Program-made: the position numbers and the translations under genes
From: an uncultured Bacteroidales bacterium
Lineage (GTDB): Bacteria; Bacteroidota; Bacteroidia; Bacteroidales; UBA932
DNA length: 14,992 nt
Assembly (NCBI GenBank): GCA_946408295.1
Contig: CAMJRT010000011.1
Span: 1 to 14,992, forward strand
Direction: 5' to 3'
Shown: positions 1-7,091 of the stretch, piece by piece
Position numbering within the stretch: the stretch's first letter is position 1
Layout of the letters: each line of letters starts with the position of its first letter
Notes under the pieces: generated by a model
Database searches by the model: none
Seen by the model: the letters and a program-made list of their open reading frames with translations, nothing else
Told to the model about the DNA's origin: nothing

Positions 1-1320
1 CGCAATGTTGTCGGCAACACCTTTGATCCGCCTCATATAGAGCCGTGGGTGAAGGAAACGGCGCAGTTGGCGGCCCATGCTGCTGTGCTGGAGCCGGAAA
101 AAGCCCAGCCGGTCGGCCCGAAGCCCCACCAGGCGCAGTATGACGAGTCAGCCGTACCGCCTTATATCCTGCCGGATCCCCTTGTCATGGCCGACGGGAC
201 CCCGGTCGCTACCCCGGAGCAATGGTTTTCTGCCCGCAGGCCGGAAATTCTCAAAGTATTCACGGAACAGGTTTATGGCAAATCCCCTGCGCCGCGTTCC
301 GATATGCGTTTTGAACTGGTGGAAGCGTCTGACAGCGCCCTTGGGGGCCTGTCCCGGCGCAAGCAGGTCAAGCTCTATCTGGGCAAGAACGACAAATACT
401 GCCTGAACCTGCTTATCTATCTGCCCCGGCAGGCGGAAGGCCCCGTGCCGATGTTCGCCGGCATCAATTTCCAAGGCAACTGGGCGGTCAACGCAGACCC
501 TGACATCATCATGCCGGACAAAGCGCAGCTCAAACGCTACGCTGTTGTGTCCACTTTTGAACGCGGGGCGCAGAGCCGGCGCTGGCCATTGGAACAGATT
601 CTTTCGGCAGGATATGGTTTGCTGACCTTCTATCGCGGCGACACCGACCCCGATTTCCACGATGGCTGGCAGAATGGCATCGCGGCGCTGGGTTTCCGGA
701 AGGGGCAGACCTGGCCGGAACCGGACGAGTGGGGGACTATCTCTCAGTGGGCCTGGAGTCTCAGCCGGGCGATGGATTACATGGAGTCGGACCCGGATAT
801 CGATGCCAGTCGTGTGGCCGTCGTCGGTCATTCGCGCCTAGGAAAGACCTCCCTGTGGGCCGGTGCGCAGGATGAACGCTTCGCACTGGTGATTTCCAAT
901 TGTTCCGGGGCAGGGGGTTCCGCGCTTTCACGAAGGATGCAGGGCGAGGTTTTCGTAGACCTCAACCATCATTTCCCGCACTGGTTCTGCGAAAACTTCC
1001 ACGCCTACAGCAACCGCGAAGCCGAACTTCCCGTGGACCAGCACGAGCTGATGGCACTCATCGCTCCCCGGCCGCTCTACATCGCCAGTGCGACGGGCGA
1101 TCGCTGGGCGGATCCTAAAGGAGAGTTTACCAGCGCGCTGGAAGCCTCGAAGGTGTATGAATTCCTCGGTGTCCCCGGCCTGCAGATTCAGCAATGGCCG
1201 GCCGCCGGACAGCCCAGCCTCGAAGGAAATGTAGCCTACCATATACGGGAAGGCAAACACGACATCCTGTCCTACGATTGGGGCAACTACATCCGCTTCG
1301 CGGACAAGTACTTGAAATAG
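1..1320 (+). CDS. Glucuronoyl esterase-like protein (CE15), 5'-truncated by window edge
   Basis: Alpha/beta hydrolase of carbohydrate esterase family 15. The family cleaves the ester between 4-O-methyl-glucuronic acid on xylan and lignin alcohols. The frame is open from base 1 with no signal peptide in view, so the gene starts outside the window; the GTG at 49 is only the first start-like codon. Numbering from that GTG, the nucleophile elbow GHSRLGK places Ser at 262, and the catalytic His is 404 in EGKHDILSYDW near the C-terminus. The canonical acid, 23 residues after Ser, is Cys285 here. An Asp at 351 or 355 in GDRWADP probably replaces it, as reported for some bacterial CE15 enzymes. The CE15 domain begins near residue 30 (YDESAVPPY). 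The roughly 45 residues before it, including the open frame to base 1, are not CE15-like and may end another module. The next gene follows after 147 bases on the same strand. Family call is firm; substrate is inferred. Confidence 0.88.
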   Translation, partial: RNVVGNTFDPPHIEPWVKETAQLAAHAAVLEPEKAQPVGPKPHQAQYDESAVPPYILPDPLVMADGTPVATPEQWFSARRPEILKVFTEQVYGKSPAPRSDMRFELVEASDSALGGLSRRKQVKLYLGKNDKYCLNLLIYLPRQAEGPVPMFAGINFQGNWAVNADPDIIMPDKAQLKRYAVVSTFERGAQSRRWPLEQILSAGYGLLTFYRGDTDPDFHDGWQNGIAALGFRKGQTWPEPDEWGTISQWAWSLSRAMDYMESDPDIDASRVAVVGHSRLGKTSLWAGAQDERFALVISNCSGAGGSALSRRMQGEVFVDLNHHFPHWFCENFHAYSNREAELPVDQHELMALIAPRPLYIASATGDRWADPKGEFTSALEASKVYEFLGVPGLQIQQWPAAGQPSLEGNVAYHIREGKHDILSYDWGNYIRFADKYLK

Positions 1321-1411
1321 TTATATAATCGGTTGAGTATGAATATGAAACGATATTCGACACCCACGCTTCTGGTTCGAAATTGGAAACTTGTAAACCA
1401 AGTGATTTGCG

Positions 1412-1435
1412 CCTCCCCCATGATGGGTACGGAGG
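1412..1435 (+). other. Hairpin in the 5' leader of the SGNH lipoprotein gene
   Basis: CCTCC at 1412-1416 can pair with GGAGG at 1431-1435, and CCC at 1417-1419 with GGG at 1425-1427. This gives an eight-pair stem with a three-base bulge and a five-base loop. No T-run follows, so it is not a standard intrinsic terminator. It lies about 30 bases before the start codon at 1468 and could attenuate readthrough from the esterase gene or shape the leader. The rest of the 147-base gap (1321-1467) holds no clear Bacteroidetes promoter, which suits readthrough from upstream. Confidence 0.35.
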
Positions 1436-1453
1436 GTTATGAAACCGTAATAG

Positions 1454-1459
1454 AAGGAG
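1454..1459 (+). promoter_or_regulatory. Strong Shine-Dalgarno site AAGGAG
   Basis: AAGGAG lies 8 bases before the ATG at 1468 and fixes that start. It stands out because the other starts in this window (5598, 9607, 10089) have no such site, as is common in Bacteroidetes, where A/T-rich leaders often serve instead. Confidence 0.6.
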
Positions 1460-1467
1460 AATGGTAA

Positions 1468-3999
1468 ATGAAAAAGACGAATTTTTGCTTTCTGGCCCTG
1501 GGCTTGGCCATTTTGTTCTCATTGCAGTCCTGCTCCCGCACGGAAATAGAGCCCCAGGAATCATCCGTATGGTTCAGCATCAAGGCCAATAATCCGGAAA
1601 CACTGAAAACCAGCCTGTCCGGCGGAGCAGTCCTCTGGTCGGAAAATGATGAACTGGCCTGTTTCTCTTCCGGAGGAGGGAAAGGTATCCTGCAACTCGT
1701 AAGCGGCGCAGGCACCTCTTCCGGCGTGTTCGAGGGCACCGTCCAGGGTTCCGTCGCCCCCTATTTCTGCTTCTATCCTGCCGCAAATGGCATCAGCAAG
1801 GGCGGCGGGAGCGTGAATTTCCGCGTTCCCCAAACGCAAACGGGAAAGGAAGGTGGATTTGCTGAAGGGATGAACCCGGCCCTGGCTGTCCTTCCCACCC
1901 CTGATTCCGATGCGAATTTCTACAACCTCTCGGGCCTGCTGATGCTGACGCTCAAAGGCTCCCAGATCCTCTCGCGCATCAAACTGGTCTCTCTCAATTC
2001 CGGGGACCAACTCTGGGGTGATGTGGCCGCCGTCATCAATACCAACAAGGAAGTGTCTGAGTGGACACAGAACTACAGTGGCGGAAACAACATCCTCTAC
2101 TTGGACTTTCCCGGCGGTCTGACGCTGACGGAGGAGGGAAAGACCGTTTATTTTGCCGTTCCTGTCGGCACCTTGTCTTCCGGATTCAAAATTGTGGTGT
2201 ATGACAAGTATCAGGCGGTCGATGAATTCCTCACCTACAAGGACTATACGGTCAAACGCTCTGTCATCCAACCGATGGAAGCCATCCGGATTGGACAATA
2301 TACGGTGCTGGATGCTGAAGAAAGCGCCAACTGCTACAATGTCTGCAAGACCAATACGGCGCTGCCTTTCAAATTCTGCGCAGTCAAGGGAAACAGTTTC
2401 GAGACGCTGGCCGCCGATAGTGCCGTCGAGTACTGGGAAAGCCAGACGACCTCTCCGAGCGAATTCAACGGGGGCGCTCTCGGGTATCTTCTCACCGACA
2501 TCGGCTTGAGCAAGCACTGCGTCACCTTTACCCTCCAAGGACGGGCGGGCAGCGCGTCCATCGCCGCCAAATCGGGAGAGGAGATTCTCTGGAATTGGCA
2601 TATCTGGATTACGAATAGCTTGCCGTCCTGCGCCAAAATGGCCAACGGCACGCGCATCATGGACACCAACCTGGGGGCGGTCGGTCCCGGTACCGGCTCC
2701 ACCCAGCCGGTCGGACTCCTGTACCAATGGGGACGTAAAGACCCCTTCCCCGCCCCTTATCATGTTGCGTACAATACCTTGATGGCTTTCCAGCCCGCAG
2801 GGGTTATTACCCATGAGGTCAAAAGCGACGCGACGCTGGACTACACGCTGAGCCATCCCGGCGCTTTCATCGATGTCACCACCAAGTGGGAGACGGGCGC
2901 CAACACCAGCGTCTGGGCTTCGGAAAAAACGATGTACGATCCTTGTCCTCCCGGCTATCGTGTGCCGACCAAGACCGAATTATCCTCGCTATCGCTCGGA
3001 GACTGGAACGCGATCTATTACCGCTATACCGAAAGCGCGACCGACTACCATTTCAACGCCACTTCGCGTTCCTATTACAGCAATTCGGGGGTACATGTGG
3101 ACGAAACGGCACACACCGGATATTACTGGACCTGCGACCACGCCAACGGGAACCTGGCCCAGTTGGTGACCTTCTCTTCCTCGGCCAAGGGAACCATAGG
3201 AGGCGGCTCCAAGTCCATCGGTGCGGCAGTGCGCTGCGTCGCCGAGGTGTCGGCACAGCCGGCCCCTTCGTCCAAGACGGTCAAGGTGAGTCTCATCGGC
3301 GATTCGATTTCCACTTTCTCCGGCTATATCAACACGGGGAATCTCGCGTATTATCCGCGTGCGGAAGCGGACCGGGCGGCAGCGGACATCGAAGTCGTGG
3401 ATGTAAGGCAGACCTACTGGTGGCAGTTGATTTACAATTATATGTCCAATGCGGTTCTTGAGAAGAGCGACGCCTGGTCCGGCTCTTGCATGGGCGGTTA
3501 TGACAACACCTCGATGGTGGCGCGTTACACGCAGGAACGGGTGGGTAACCCCGACCTCATCATCATCAACGCGGGTACCAACGACCTTGTACGGGAAAAT
3601 CATTACCTGATTGAAGGGGTCCCCATGTCGGAAGAAGATATGGTACACCCCACTGAGGCGGAGATGCAGGCCATCTTTGCGAAAGCCGAAACGGATTACA
3701 CGACGCTGTCCGAATCCCTGTATATCGAAAGCTATGTGAAACTGATGCATAAAATCAGGGCGGACCTTCCGAATGTGCAGTTCCTGCTGATTATCTGTGA
3801 CCGTTTTTCACAGGCGGAACGGAAAGCCCTTATCTCTATCGCAGAACGCTATGGCGCCCAATATGTGGATTTTCTGGCCCTTGGCAGAAACTGTCTGGAA
3901 AAACAATCCTATGTCCATCCCAGCATCCGCGGCATGGCCACGATGTCCAAGTACATCTACGACTGCCAGGGCGAGTGGCTGGAGAGCCTGGGTAATTAG
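1468..3999 (+). CDS. Lipoprotein with fimbrillin-like, FISUMP-like and SGNH/GDSL esterase domains
   Basis: 843 residues. The signal peptide ends in a lipobox (LQSC, Cys22), so the mature protein is a lipoprotein, probably at the cell surface. Residues about 32-275 resemble Bacteroidales fimbrillin-like modules. Residues about 290-592 resemble the Fibrobacter succinogenes major domain (FISUMP): WNWHIW at 375-380, then CPPGYRVPTKTEL, ending in AVRCVAE. Residues about 604-843 form an SGNH hydrolase: GDSIS with nucleophile Ser613, GTND at 703-706 (block III), and the catalytic His817 in YVHPSIRGM. The Asp usually found three residues before that His is a Ser here, so a Ser-His dyad or another acid is implied. 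SGNH enzymes of this kind often deacetylate polysaccharides; the actual substrate is unknown. A strong ribosome site supports the start. The gene lies 16 bases before the next lipoprotein gene, so the two are probably co-transcribed. Domain calls are from motifs only; SGNH is the surest. Confidence 0.85.
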   Translation: MKKTNFCFLALGLAILFSLQSCSRTEIEPQESSVWFSIKANNPETLKTSLSGGAVLWSENDELACFSSGGGKGILQLVSGAGTSSGVFEGTVQGSVAPYFCFYPAANGISKGGGSVNFRVPQTQTGKEGGFAEGMNPALAVLPTPDSDANFYNLSGLLMLTLKGSQILSRIKLVSLNSGDQLWGDVAAVINTNKEVSEWTQNYSGGNNILYLDFPGGLTLTEEGKTVYFAVPVGTLSSGFKIVVYDKYQAVDEFLTYKDYTVKRSVIQPMEAIRIGQYTVLDAEESANCYNVCKTNTALPFKFCAVKGNSFETLAADSAVEYWESQTTSPSEFNGGALGYLLTDIGLSKHCVTFTLQGRAGSASIAAKSGEEILWNWHIWITNSLPSCAKMANGTRIMDTNLGAVGPGTGSTQPVGLLYQWGRKDPFPAPYHVAYNTLMAFQPAGVITHEVKSDATLDYTLSHPGAFIDVTTKWETGANTSVWASEKTMYDPCPPGYRVPTKTELSSLSLGDWNAIYYRYTESATDYHFNATSRSYYSNSGVHVDETAHTGYYWTCDHANGNLAQLVTFSSSAKGTIGGGSKSIGAAVRCVAEVSAQPAPSSKTVKVSLIGDSISTFSGYINTGNLAYYPRAEADRAAADIEVVDVRQTYWWQLIYNYMSNAVLEKSDAWSGSCMGGYDNTSMVARYTQERVGNPDLIIINAGTNDLVRENHYLIEGVPMSEEDMVHPTEAEMQAIFAKAETDYTTLSESLYIESYVKLMHKIRADLPNVQFLLIICDRFSQAERKALISIAERYGAQYVDFLALGRNCLEKQSYVHPSIRGMATMSKYIYDCQGEWLESLGN

Positions 4000-4015
4000 A
4001 ACAATAAAGTGAACC

Positions 4016-5464
4016 ATGAGCGCTAAATTATCTGCAGCACAGCTTGCCATTCTTACGTTTCCCGTCCTTTTGTCCTGTTCTGCGAAAGAGCCGGCGACAC
4101 CCCTTCCGGCCCCGACCATCGGCAAAGACTTTTTCACCGCCCTTCCCCAAGGCACGCTCCTGAACGGCATCGACAGCGGTAACGACAGTTTCACTATGCG
4201 TTTCAGCAACGGCAGTTCCGTAGAACTCCCGAGCAGCCGCAGCGCCTTTTTGAGCGTATCTTCGGATGGATATTGGAAGGTAAACGGGGTGAAAGGCAGT
4301 TATCCCTATGCTTCCAATCCGTTGTACCGTATTGACCCCGAAAGCGGCAACTGGCTGTGCGACGGCGTTTCTACCGGCATATCCGCCCTTCCTTATCCGG
4401 TTTCTTACGGAGAGCAGGAGGTGACGAGTGTCGTGGAGCAGTCGCGGAATGTTTCTGTCAATTTCTCGGACGGAAGCAGCCTCTCCTTCCCCAAAAACAT
4501 TTCCTGGGGTATGTATGTGCAGAAGACGGCTACCCGCCTGTACGTTTATATGGGTAAAGCCAACTCCAGTTCCTGGATTCGCCACGATTTCTATTACCGG
4601 AACAAGGCTTACACCGGAGGAAGCACCTATCCGGACTATTATGACAACTGGGGACTTGGTAAACCGGTCAGCTGCACGCGCAGCGGCGCTTCCTTCTCCC
4701 TCGGAGAAGAATTGTTCCTGGCGGGTGAGGCCGAAGCGGCCGTCCAGACCTATGACGCACGGGAGCCCGCCCAGAAAACTTATTCGGGCGGTGTCCTCCA
4801 CGGATGGGAGAATATCTGCATTGACGGAAGTGACCGTATGTTCTCTTTGAAGATAGACGGTAATACCGTCAGTGAGACCGGTACGGTATCCTTTCAGGGC
4901 GCCAGTCTCGTTGAAATCGAGCAGACCAGCCTTGTCGCCCGCGCCTACAGCCCCGAAGGCCCGGAAAACGCTTATGCCAAGGCGACCAAGAAATGGACTT
5001 TCAAAGACGGTGTCGTTACGATTCGTGTGGAGTATGAATTTTTGAGCGGAACGGAATTGTTCCAGTCGATGTTCGGCATGTTCTGCGTGAAACGGCTCAG
5101 GACCAAAGGCGATACATCATCCGGCTATATCACCAACTTGGCTTGGAAAGACAACACCCCCTACAAAATGTATGAGGTGACGGAAGGCTGGGAAAGCGCC
5201 GTCGCTGCGTCCGCCCCGTTGAAGAGCAAAGACAAATCCACCACCCGTGTTGAGGAATTCGGTGAGGCTGGAATCAGTTTTGCGATGCAATATGACGGTG
5301 GTACGCTCAAGTCGTCCGGCGGCTTCAAGATAGGCACCAACGGCAACAACTATAATAAGATCTATTTCGACCTTACGGGCGCTTACACCGCCGCTGTCGG
5401 CGAAAAGATTTACAGTACCGTCCATTGGGAAATAGACTATATGTCCGACTATACCTTGTTCTGA
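4016..5464 (+). CDS. Secreted lipoprotein of unknown function, operon partner of the SGNH lipoprotein
   Basis: 482 residues; I do not recognise the full-length family. The N-terminus is hydrophobic and ends in LLSC, with Cys21 as the lipidation site. The first 165 residues hold repeat-like pieces: FSNGSSVELP (63-72) is echoed by FSDGSSLSFP (150-159), and GYWKVNG (85-91) by GNWLCDGVSTG (111-121). Similar sequence-DG and W-x-x-NG pieces occur in Bacteroidales surface lipoproteins of the DUF4988 kind. The rest is rich in Tyr, Trp, Ser and Gly, has no membrane segments, and reads as an all-beta secreted protein; aromatic runs such as YPDYYDNW could bind carbohydrate. No catalytic motif is visible. 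It starts 16 bases after the previous stop, so it probably works with that esterase, as a binding or accessory protein or an unrecognised lyase or hydrolase. That role is inferred from position only. Confidence 0.8.
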   Translation: MSAKLSAAQLAILTFPVLLSCSAKEPATPLPAPTIGKDFFTALPQGTLLNGIDSGNDSFTMRFSNGSSVELPSSRSAFLSVSSDGYWKVNGVKGSYPYASNPLYRIDPESGNWLCDGVSTGISALPYPVSYGEQEVTSVVEQSRNVSVNFSDGSSLSFPKNISWGMYVQKTATRLYVYMGKANSSSWIRHDFYYRNKAYTGGSTYPDYYDNWGLGKPVSCTRSGASFSLGEELFLAGEAEAAVQTYDAREPAQKTYSGGVLHGWENICIDGSDRMFSLKIDGNTVSETGTVSFQGASLVEIEQTSLVARAYSPEGPENAYAKATKKWTFKDGVVTIRVEYEFLSGTELFQSMFGMFCVKRLRTKGDTSSGYITNLAWKDNTPYKMYEVTEGWESAVAASAPLKSKDKSTTRVEEFGEAGISFAMQYDGGTLKSSGGFKIGTNGNNYNKIYFDLTGAYTAAVGEKIYSTVHWEIDYMSDYTLF

Positions 5465-5492
5465 TGGGTTTCTCCCTCAAGATTAATGAAAG

Positions 5493-5580
5493 TTGCCGCA
5501 ACCGCATCTTTTTTGGTTTTTGTGGCAACTTTTAATTTTATATTTTGCCGCAACGATATTTTTTTATACCTTTGCGGCAA
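5493..5580. promoter_or_regulatory. Array of four TTGCSGCAA palindromes (putative operators)
   Basis: Four copies of a 9-base palindrome: TTGCCGCAA at 5493-5501, TTGTGGCAA at 5520-5528 (one mismatch), TTGCCGCAA at 5545-5553 and TTGCGGCAA at 5572-5580. Their centres are 27, 25 and 27 bases apart, about two and a half helical turns. The third overlaps the -33 box and the fourth overlaps the -7 box of the ATPase promoter, so a protein bound there should block transcription. The binding protein is unknown; autoregulation by the ATPase's own winged-helix segment is one possibility. Confidence 0.6.
5544..5574 (+). promoter_or_regulatory. Bacteroidetes-type promoter of the ATPase gene
   Basis: TTTG at 5544-5547, a 19-base gap, and TAccTTTG at 5567-5574 match the Bacteroidetes primary sigma consensus. 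Transcription should start near 5581, leaving a leader of only about 17 bases before the ATG at 5598, with no Shine-Dalgarno site. Both boxes are embedded in TTGCSGCAA palindromes. Confidence 0.75.
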
Positions 5581-5597
5581 CTTTTAATGCTACAAAT

Positions 5598-7037
5598 ATG
5601 GGGTTACTTATCGGCAGAAAAGAAGAACAAGCAAGGCTTGAACGCTTGTACAATAGCGAGAAATCAGAATTTGTCGCTATTTATGGACGACGGAGAGTCG
5701 GTAAAACATTCCTTGTTACAGAAATTTTTAATAATCGGTTTGCGTTCAAGCATACCGGGTTGTCTCCATACGACAAAACGACTCCCATCACGATGAAAGA
5801 CCAACTGCAGGCTTTTCATTATTCATTGATTCTGTTTGGTGAGGACGGCGAGATGACTTGTCCGAAGTCGTGGTTGGAGGCCTTTTTCCGGCTTAAAACC
5901 CTTTTGGCGAAAAAGAAGTCCAAGAGGAAACAGGTCGTTTTTATCGATGAACTCCCATGGATGGATACGCCCAAGTCAAAATTTCTGTCTGCATTCGAGA
6001 ATTTCTACAATGGTTGGGCGGCCGATAAAAATATCCTTCTCATTATCTGTGGTTCTTCGAGTTCCTGGATTCTTGACAATATCATTGAGAACCAGGGTGG
6101 TCTCTACAACCGGCTGACTTGTCAAATAAAGTTAAGCCCATTCAGTCTCAAAGAAACAGAAGACTTTTTCCGACACAAAAATATCAGTCTGGGGAGATAT
6201 GATATTGTCCGTGCCTATATGGCGCTTGGGGGCATTCCTTATTATTTAAGTTATTTTGTTCCGGGCAAGAGTGTGGAACAAAATATAGATGATATTATAT
6301 TTAGAGAGCAGGCGCCGTTGAAAGGAGAGTTCAAGCGTTTGTTCAACACTTTGTTCGCTCACGCAGAGAAATATATGGACATTGTGCGCGCGCTTTCCAA
6401 GCGGAACTATGGTTTTACGAGAAGCGAAATTGCGCAAAATGCAGGTATCCCTTACGGCGGTGGCTTGAGTACGATGTTGAAAATGCTGATAGAGGCTGAT
6501 TTTGTGGAAGAATATGTCCGGGTCTTTGGCTCAAGCAGGCAACCGCTATATAGATTGAAAGACTTTTTCTGTATCTTTTATTTGAAATATCTGGATGGGA
6601 GAGGTAAGCCGGACGAACATTTTTGGCAGAACAGCGCCCGGCAAAAGGGAATAAACGCGTGGGAAGGTTTCGCTTTCGAACGGATTTGTCAGTCTCACAT
6701 CCAACCCATCAAAAATGCGCTGGGAATCAGTGGAGTTACTACTCAAACATCCAATTATGTTGTTCCCGGAGATGAAACGAAGCGGGGTGCCCAGGTGGAT
6801 TTGCTCATCGACAGGGCGGACAACAATATCAATTTGTGTGAAATGAAATTCTATTCGGGAGACTTTTCACTCGACAAAGACGGCGAACGGAATCTCAGGA
6901 ACAAAATTTCTTCCATCGGGGAGAAAATAGGTTGGAAGAAAAATATATTTCCCACTCTTATTACGACCTACGGTCTTAAAAACAATGCCTACTCCGGCAT
7001 CTTTCAAACTGTCTTGACCTTGGATGATTTGTTTTAA
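5598..7037 (+). CDS. AAA/STAND-like P-loop ATPase with winged helix and C-terminal DUF234/PD-(D/E)XK-like domain
   Basis: 479 residues, of the archaeal-type ATPase family (ATPase_2 plus DUF234). The N-terminal ATPase has Walker A GRRRVGKT at 30-37, Walker B VVFIDE at 113-118 and a sensor-like strand LLIICGSSSSW. A winged-helix-like segment follows (YGFTRSEIAQNAGIPYGG). The C-terminal part carries a nuclease-like core, Asp401 in QVDLLID and Glu415-Met-Lys417 in CEMKF, the pattern of PD-(D/E)XK folds. I chose the ATG at 5598 because the frame upstream of it is the promoter itself. The gene is a single unit between unrelated neighbours and is visibly AT-richer than them, which hints at transfer. 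In vivo roles of this family are poorly known; defence, DNA repair or element maintenance are all possible. No membrane segment or partner toxin gene is seen. Confidence 0.9.
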   Translation: MGLLIGRKEEQARLERLYNSEKSEFVAIYGRRRVGKTFLVTEIFNNRFAFKHTGLSPYDKTTPITMKDQLQAFHYSLILFGEDGEMTCPKSWLEAFFRLKTLLAKKKSKRKQVVFIDELPWMDTPKSKFLSAFENFYNGWAADKNILLIICGSSSSWILDNIIENQGGLYNRLTCQIKLSPFSLKETEDFFRHKNISLGRYDIVRAYMALGGIPYYLSYFVPGKSVEQNIDDIIFREQAPLKGEFKRLFNTLFAHAEKYMDIVRALSKRNYGFTRSEIAQNAGIPYGGGLSTMLKMLIEADFVEEYVRVFGSSRQPLYRLKDFFCIFYLKYLDGRGKPDEHFWQNSARQKGINAWEGFAFERICQSHIQPIKNALGISGVTTQTSNYVVPGDETKRGAQVDLLIDRADNNINLCEMKFYSGDFSLDKDGERNLRNKISSIGEKIGWKKNIFPTLITTYGLKNNAYSGIFQTVLTLDDLF

Positions 7038-7040
7038 CGG

Positions 7041-7072
7041 ATTGCTTTTATTCGGGAAATGCACTAAATTTG
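7041..7072 (+). promoter_or_regulatory. Bacteroidetes-type promoter of feoAB
   Basis: TAaaTTTG at 7065-7072 with ATTG at 7041-7044 and a 20-base gap. The -33 box sits just 3 bases after the stop of the ATPase gene, and the -7 box is 19 bases before the feoAB ATG. No obvious terminator separates the two genes. I see no clear Fur-like palindrome in the short gap. Confidence 0.65.
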
Positions 7073-7091
7073 CACCCGAAAAGCAGAAACA

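Larger units (their letters stand above)
5493..5596 (+). repeat. Imperfect tandem duplication, two 52-base units
   Basis: Unit 1 is 5493-5544 and unit 2 is 5545-5596. Aligned without gaps they agree at 37 of 52 positions by my count. The identical blocks are TTGCCGCAAC at each unit's start and GGCAACTTTTAAT at 5524-5536 and 5576-5588. Unit 2 carries the working-looking promoter. In unit 1 the -7 position has TTGGTTTTTG instead of TAnnTTTG, so its promoter copy appears dead while the palindromes are kept. Confidence 0.8.

Noticed and set aside
7..18. Palindrome GTTGTCGGCAAC
   Set aside because: It lies in coding sequence at the window edge, has a different core from the operator sites and shows no repetition.
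1321..1467. Promoter ahead of the SGNH lipoprotein gene
   Set aside because: I found no TTTG/TAnnTTTG pair with proper spacing; readthrough from the CE15 gene is as likely.
5493..5597. N-terminal extension of the ATPase from a TTG at 5493
   Set aside because: Those 35 codons translate the tandem repeat and promoter; residues MGLLIGRKEE from 5598 are the usual family start.
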